Below are positions 60,267 to 64,000 of a stretch of 64,000 nucleotides of DNA, in pieces. The DNA lies in assembly GCA_022818135.1 (NCBI GenBank), contig JAFMSR010000013.1, forward strand, positions 28,683,215 through 28,747,214, given 5' to 3'. A program made the position numbers and the translations under genes. The notes below the pieces were generated by a model that saw only the letters and a list, made by a program, of their open reading frames with translations, made no database searches and had not been told where the DNA came from. Each line of letters begins with the position of its first letter. Position 1 is the stretch's first letter. The stretch is from Saxidomus purpurata (taxonomy: Eukaryota > Mollusca > Bivalvia > Venerida > Veneridae).

Positions 60267-63200
60267 TCATTTGGTTCCTGTATAGATTCTGCGTAAATTT
60301 TCTAAGGCCTCCGCTTTTGTGATATCATTCCATGAACTTGGAACATTCGAAACTTTGTACTGGTAATGTTTCGCTAGTTTGGTTTTGTAAGTAGCAACAA
60401 ACCATAACCAAAACTTTGCACAGTCTTGCATGTTTGAATTTGGTTCTATATCCCATTCTGGGAGATACGTTCTGTAGTCACTATAGCTGTGGTATTTGAT
60501 TTTACATTGCTTTTTTCTTGTAGGATTGCACAGATAATCAAAAACCGCGCAGTGGTGTATTTGTTCAGACTGAACATCGTAATTGCAAGACGTAATCGAC
60601 GCTTCTTGTGTACGTTCATTCCTGACACCTACACAGCACGAAAGTCTGTGCTGTAGACTGTAGTGCTTAGCTCCTTCATGATTATTATCTTTGGCACATG
60701 GTTCACCACAAAAGGCACATTGTTCTGGACATCCCCACGCCTTTTGAATGAATTCTTCATACGGGTTAATACCACTCCATTTGACAGATGTTCTCGTTTG
60801 TTTCTGAAATTCTCTATTTAGGTTTTCTTCTGAAATCTTTATCTGGTCAAGAAGATCCGTTGTAAAATTATTTAGGTCTTCTATTTTTTCTAGCTGTTTA
60901 TGAATATCAGAAAACAAGGAAGGTTGAAAGTTACATCTAGAAAATTTACTTGTAAAACACTCTAACCATTTTTCTATGGAAACGCCAATTTCAAATTCGA
61001 GAGATTGAGCACTCAGTCTGACACTATTTTTCAGGTCTTCGTAAAATTCTGCCACTATCCCAGCTGCTAATTCGGAGTATTTCATAGATTCCGAATCAAA
61101 AAGTAATGCTTCAGATTTTCTCGTTATCCATTTTTCCGCAAACAATTTTGGGTGATTTAAATATTCTATGAACGAATCAAAGTCGTCGTTATTCGTCATA
61201 TCCTCAAGCATTTCGAGCATCAAATGGAATTTCAGATGTGTTAAAGAATTAAGTAATGCTGACTTGACAGTGATAGGTATGCGTTCTTTGATTTTAACTC
61301 GCAAGGTATTTTCAATTATAATACATATTTGCTTTGCTGCGGTTTCTTCAGCTTTACGGTCACGAATGAATCCAATGAAATGCTCTTTAACTTGCATTTT
61401 GTACGCTTGCAAACGCGCTTCTATTCCATGTGACTTTTGATAATTCATGTTATGCTCATCAAACTTGAATTGCACATAAAAACTCACATGGATGAATAAT
61501 TTAACAACTGCAGTAGTTTTCAATGTGAAATCAGTATTTCCTTTGCGAATAAAGTCAACTTCTTGTTTCGTCTTCACTAATACATTCTTTACATCAGTTT
61601 GTGTTATTTCCATATTACCCTGACAACAACGAGTAATATGCAAATCTAATATTTCAAACAAGTAGTCAACTTTTTCTTCAATAATTACGAGTTTTATGTC
61701 TCCAGGGTCCTTGCTGTCTGTAGAAAAGCTGATGTCTTCAACGCCAATTCTGGTTTTTTCAAAAGATCCTTTCAACCGATCAATGTTTGCCAATGGATTA
61801 TTTCCCATCTCGAAAGTTTCTGTATCGTGTGGAAATATTCCTGTCTTTTCGAGTTCAGTTTTCAGTATCATCTTCTCTGTAGTAAAAATGACATCAAACA
61901 GACATTTAGTTATACTTTCTCTCACTGACGTTTGGGTACGACACAATGCACCTACGTTCACGATTTCTCTTAAGACGTTTTTCCAAGTCTCTTCAAATTT
62001 ATTATCTATTTCTTCGTCATTCAGACATTTCCCCTTCGTCTCTTTAGCTACATGAAGAGATCTCTCATACAATTCCTTCTCGTGCTTTTTGCTGTCTTCA
62101 GCAGTCACGATATCAATAGCAGCTCTGTCACGCATTCGCATCGTCTCAAATTTCATGCTGATTTCCAATTCGTTGCAATAAAGTATTATTCTGTTGAACG
62201 TAAAGTCTTTCCATTGCAATGTTGTATCGGTATATTCATTGTTGTCAAAATATTCTGCCATGACTTCTTTAACTAATGATTGTTTCTCTGCCAGGACCTT
62301 TTGTAGTCTGTTTAAAACTTTGTCAAACGCATTTTGTAACTGGTCTTGCTCCTGACATTTTGAAAATTCCTCTTGCGAAAAATCTATCCGCTTACTGTCA
62401 ACATCGTTCTCTAACTTAATCAGTTTATCTTTCAACATTTCTTCTAACTGTATGTAAGCTTTGATTTCAAGGCTATTTCGAAAGCAGTATACGAAGTCTT
62501 CTGTCAGTACACCTTTCCATAGGTCCTGCATATGCATTGCAACATCATTCACTGTTTGGTATGATTTTTTAGACCTAGATAGCGCTGTAAGGAATAATTC
62601 ACATTTTTTATCATGCAAGCGATCACTGTACCCAGTATTCACTCTTGCCATTGGTGGATTTCCCTGCCAAAAATTTGGGAGATACCATACGTTTGACACT
62701 GTGTCAAATTCTATGATTTGATTAAATGTTGAAATTTCTTTTATGCCTTCTGCCTCTGCAGCTTCGTTTGTGACAGTATCCAATGTTTCTAATAAAACCT
62801 GAAGACCTGTCCTCATATTGTCCGCGGCTGAAATATCAAGAACATTTTGATGCAAAAGATAAAAACTTTTGCCGATATCTAAAGCTTTGTTTACTAGTTT
62901 AAGGCGAAGGAATGCATGCACTACGACCTGTAGTATATCACGAATTTCGCTAGTATTTTCTCCCATTATGTTCAACAGCGTAATATCTCCTAACCCTGAT
63001 ATAACAGTGGATAACTCGTTATCATGGTTTGCTCTATTAGGACTTATTTCAGGAGCTCTTAGTCCCTCTGTATCAATTACTAGAACAAATTCGAAAGGAA
63101 GTTGTGAATGGTCGAATGTTACGATAGGTAAAAGTTGTATATGCATTCCTCTTGTACATCGTCCAGATTTAACAGGAAATTGGGAACCAAACATGGCATT

Positions 63201-64000
63201 CAGTAGAGTTGATTTTCCTGAGCTCTGAAGTCCGAGGACAGAAAGTACGAGAATTTTTCTTTGGTGCAGTTTATTTGATACTGTTTGTAGAACTGCATTA
63301 ACCCAACGAGTTGGCATGTAAAAGCTATCACCATCCACCAGTTCAAACGGTTGCCCTTTAACCACAAGTTCAGCAATGGCTTCTATAACGGAATGCTCAG
63401 ATGGTAAATGCCAGTTTGCTGGAAGGACAGTATTGTGTAAGGCCATTAAAGCTTCATACGTATGGCCTATTTCTCTGAACAAATGTTCTATACCAAGTGA
63501 GGCGTCTTCTATCCGCTTCTGGGAGGCCTCTGTTAACTCTACTTGCCTTTTCATTTCTGAATCGGAGCTGTGGGAACTTTGTTTCCGTTTAAGTTCTCCC
63601 AGAGATTTCCAGCAAGAAATATTGTCTTCTATTAATTGAGGCAGAATAAATCTCTTCTCCCTCTCAAGTAGATAATTAAGCCATCCAAATATATACTGCA
63701 AAAGGCTGTACGAATGTATATTTTCAGTAATAGCAGTTATAAAAAGCTTCATTGGCTCTGTTATATTCTCTGTCTGTTTAATACGTGCGCACTTTATTTC
63801 ATTTTCAACCTTTCCAGTATCTTCAACAGTCTTTAGTCTGTATAGGCGCTTTATATTTGCTCCAAGATTATGAGAATGAATATGGTTAACAGGGGTTACA
63901 AGTTCTTTCCATTTGCTTTTATCGCCGGTGTGCTCCATTGCTTTAAATACACTGCTTGCAATTGTTTTACCTTTAGCACACTCTTCGTCGTTTTCGTCTA
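60267..64000 (-). CDS. GVIN1-like: interferon-induced very large GTPase-like protein, 5' end outside window
   Basis: One open frame without introns from the right edge to TGA at 60269-60267, giving 1243 residues in the window. A Met at 63938 exists, but the frame stays open through 64000, so the start is upstream; family members are often longer. Counting from that Met, the GTPase domain has G1 GLQSSGKSTLLNAMFG (about 236-251), switch I SGRCTRGMHIQLLP (258-271), G3 DTEGLRAPE (289-297) and HQNVLDIS (363-370), where VLIG proteins have their HQNV motif in place of a usual NKxD. A long helical region follows. The C terminus has a probable zinc-binding site, CPEQCAFCGEPC (1070-1081) with His 1092 and 1097, and ends with the WDIEP and FWLWF segments of the family. 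VLIG/GVIN proteins are cytosolic or nuclear, interferon-induced in vertebrates, and built as one giant exon, as here. Confidence 0.93.
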   Translation of the reverse strand, partial: DENDEECAKGKTIASSVFKAMEHTGDKSKWKELVTPVNHIHSHNLGANIKRLYRLKTVEDTGKVENEIKCARIKQTENITEPMKLFITAITENIHSYSLLQYIFGWLNYLLEREKRFILPQLIEDNISCWKSLGELKRKQSSHSSDSEMKRQVELTEASQKRIEDASLGIEHLFREIGHTYEALMALHNTVLPANWHLPSEHSVIEAIAELVVKGQPFELVDGDSFYMPTRWVNAVLQTVSNKLHQRKILVLSVLGLQSSGKSTLLNAMFGSQFPVKSGRCTRGMHIQLLPIVTFDHSQLPFEFVLVIDTEGLRAPEISPNRANHDNELSTVISGLGDITLLNIMGENTSEIRDILQVVVHAFLRLKLVNKALDIGKSFYLLHQNVLDISAADNMRTGLQVLLETLDTVTNEAAEAEGIKEISTFNQIIEFDTVSNVWYLPNFWQGNPPMARVNTGYSDRLHDKKCELFLTALSRSKKSYQTVNDVAMHMQDLWKGVLTEDFVYCFRNSLEIKAYIQLEEMLKDKLIKLENDVDSKRIDFSQEEFSKCQEQDQLQNAFDKVLNRLQKVLAEKQSLVKEVMAEYFDNNEYTDTTLQWKDFTFNRIILYCNELEISMKFETMRMRDRAAIDIVTAEDSKKHEKELYERSLHVAKETKGKCLNDEEIDNKFEETWKNVLREIVNVGALCRTQTSVRESITKCLFDVIFTTEKMILKTELEKTGIFPHDTETFEMGNNPLANIDRLKGSFEKTRIGVEDISFSTDSKDPGDIKLVIIEEKVDYLFEILDLHITRCCQGNMEITQTDVKNVLVKTKQEVDFIRKGNTDFTLKTTAVVKLFIHVSFYVQFKFDEHNMNYQKSHGIEARLQAYKMQVKEHFIGFIRDRKAEETAAKQICIIIENTLRVKIKERIPITVKSALLNSLTHLKFHLMLEMLEDMTNNDDFDSFIEYLNHPKLFAEKWITRKSEALLFDSESMKYSELAAGIVAEFYEDLKNSVRLSAQSLEFEIGVSIEKWLECFTSKFSRCNFQPSLFSDIHKQLEKIEDLNNFTTDLLDQIKISEENLNREFQKQTRTSVKWSGINPYEEFIQKAWGCPEQCAFCGEPCAKDNNHEGAKHYSLQHRLSCCVGVRNERTQEASITSCNYDVQSEQIHHCAVFDYLCNPTRKKQCKIKYHSYSDYRTYLPEWDIEPNSNMQDCAKFWLWFVATYKTKLAKHYQYKVSNVPSSWNDITKAEALENLRRIYTGTK

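Noticed and set aside
61168..63639. Plus-strand open frames opposite the VLIG-like exon
   Set aside because: Antisense shadows of the conserved 1243-residue frame on the minus strand.

Overview
The window looks like an invertebrate, most likely bivalve mollusc, nuclear genome. It is AT-rich, has spliced genes with canonical GT-AG introns, is dense in degraded DNA transposons, LINE remnants, tRNA-derived SINE-like units and satellites, and holds one 500-N scaffold gap. The bivalve assignment rests on the gene families (tandem IFI44-like GTPases with a TLDc domain beside a very large inducible GTPase) and on satellite-like repeats of a style I associate with molluscs. It is an inference, not a database result.

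Layout. (1) 0.6-6.3 kb, minus strand: an IFI44-like TLDc plus GTPase gene (gene A). Five of its coding exons can be placed exactly; the last lies left of the window. (2) 9.0-18.8 kb, minus strand: a second, collinear paralog (gene B) with all six coding exons down to the stop. Its first exon carries an 11-bp tandem duplication that breaks the frame. Its introns hold a 2.8-kb element with subterminal repeats. (3) 18.9-25.3 kb: a 170-178 bp satellite block, fold-back and palindromic elements (one with a nested, cleanly datable insertion) and a minisatellite of roughly 37 bp. (4) 25.5-42.9 kb: no intact gene. Three collinear, diverged copies of a 4-7 kb repeat unit carry LINE remnants, MITEs and arrays of a GAGATATCTC motif, and end at the N gap. 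(5) 43.5-50 kb: a 26-bp minisatellite grown next to a tRNA-like promoter box, a SINE-like unit and a pogo-like element. (6) 50.7-53.1 kb, minus strand: a three-exon gene for a probable secreted protein. (7) 53.6-56.1 kb: a LINE reverse-transcriptase remnant interrupted by a hAT-like element, a SINE-like unit, a fragment of 28S rRNA, and a decayed coding remnant. (8) 60.3-64.0 kb, minus strand: the large intronless 3' coding exon of a GVIN/VLIG-type very large GTPase, running off the right edge.

All four supported host genes are on the minus strand. Three belong to families that in vertebrates are interferon-induced GTPases (IFI44/IFI44L and VLIG/GVIN). The window therefore reads as part of an innate-immunity GTPase cluster in a repeat-rich, fast-evolving region. 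The molluscan IFI44-like proteins keep a full set of GTPase signature motifs and an N-terminal TLDc domain. Joint function of these genes is an inference from co-location only.
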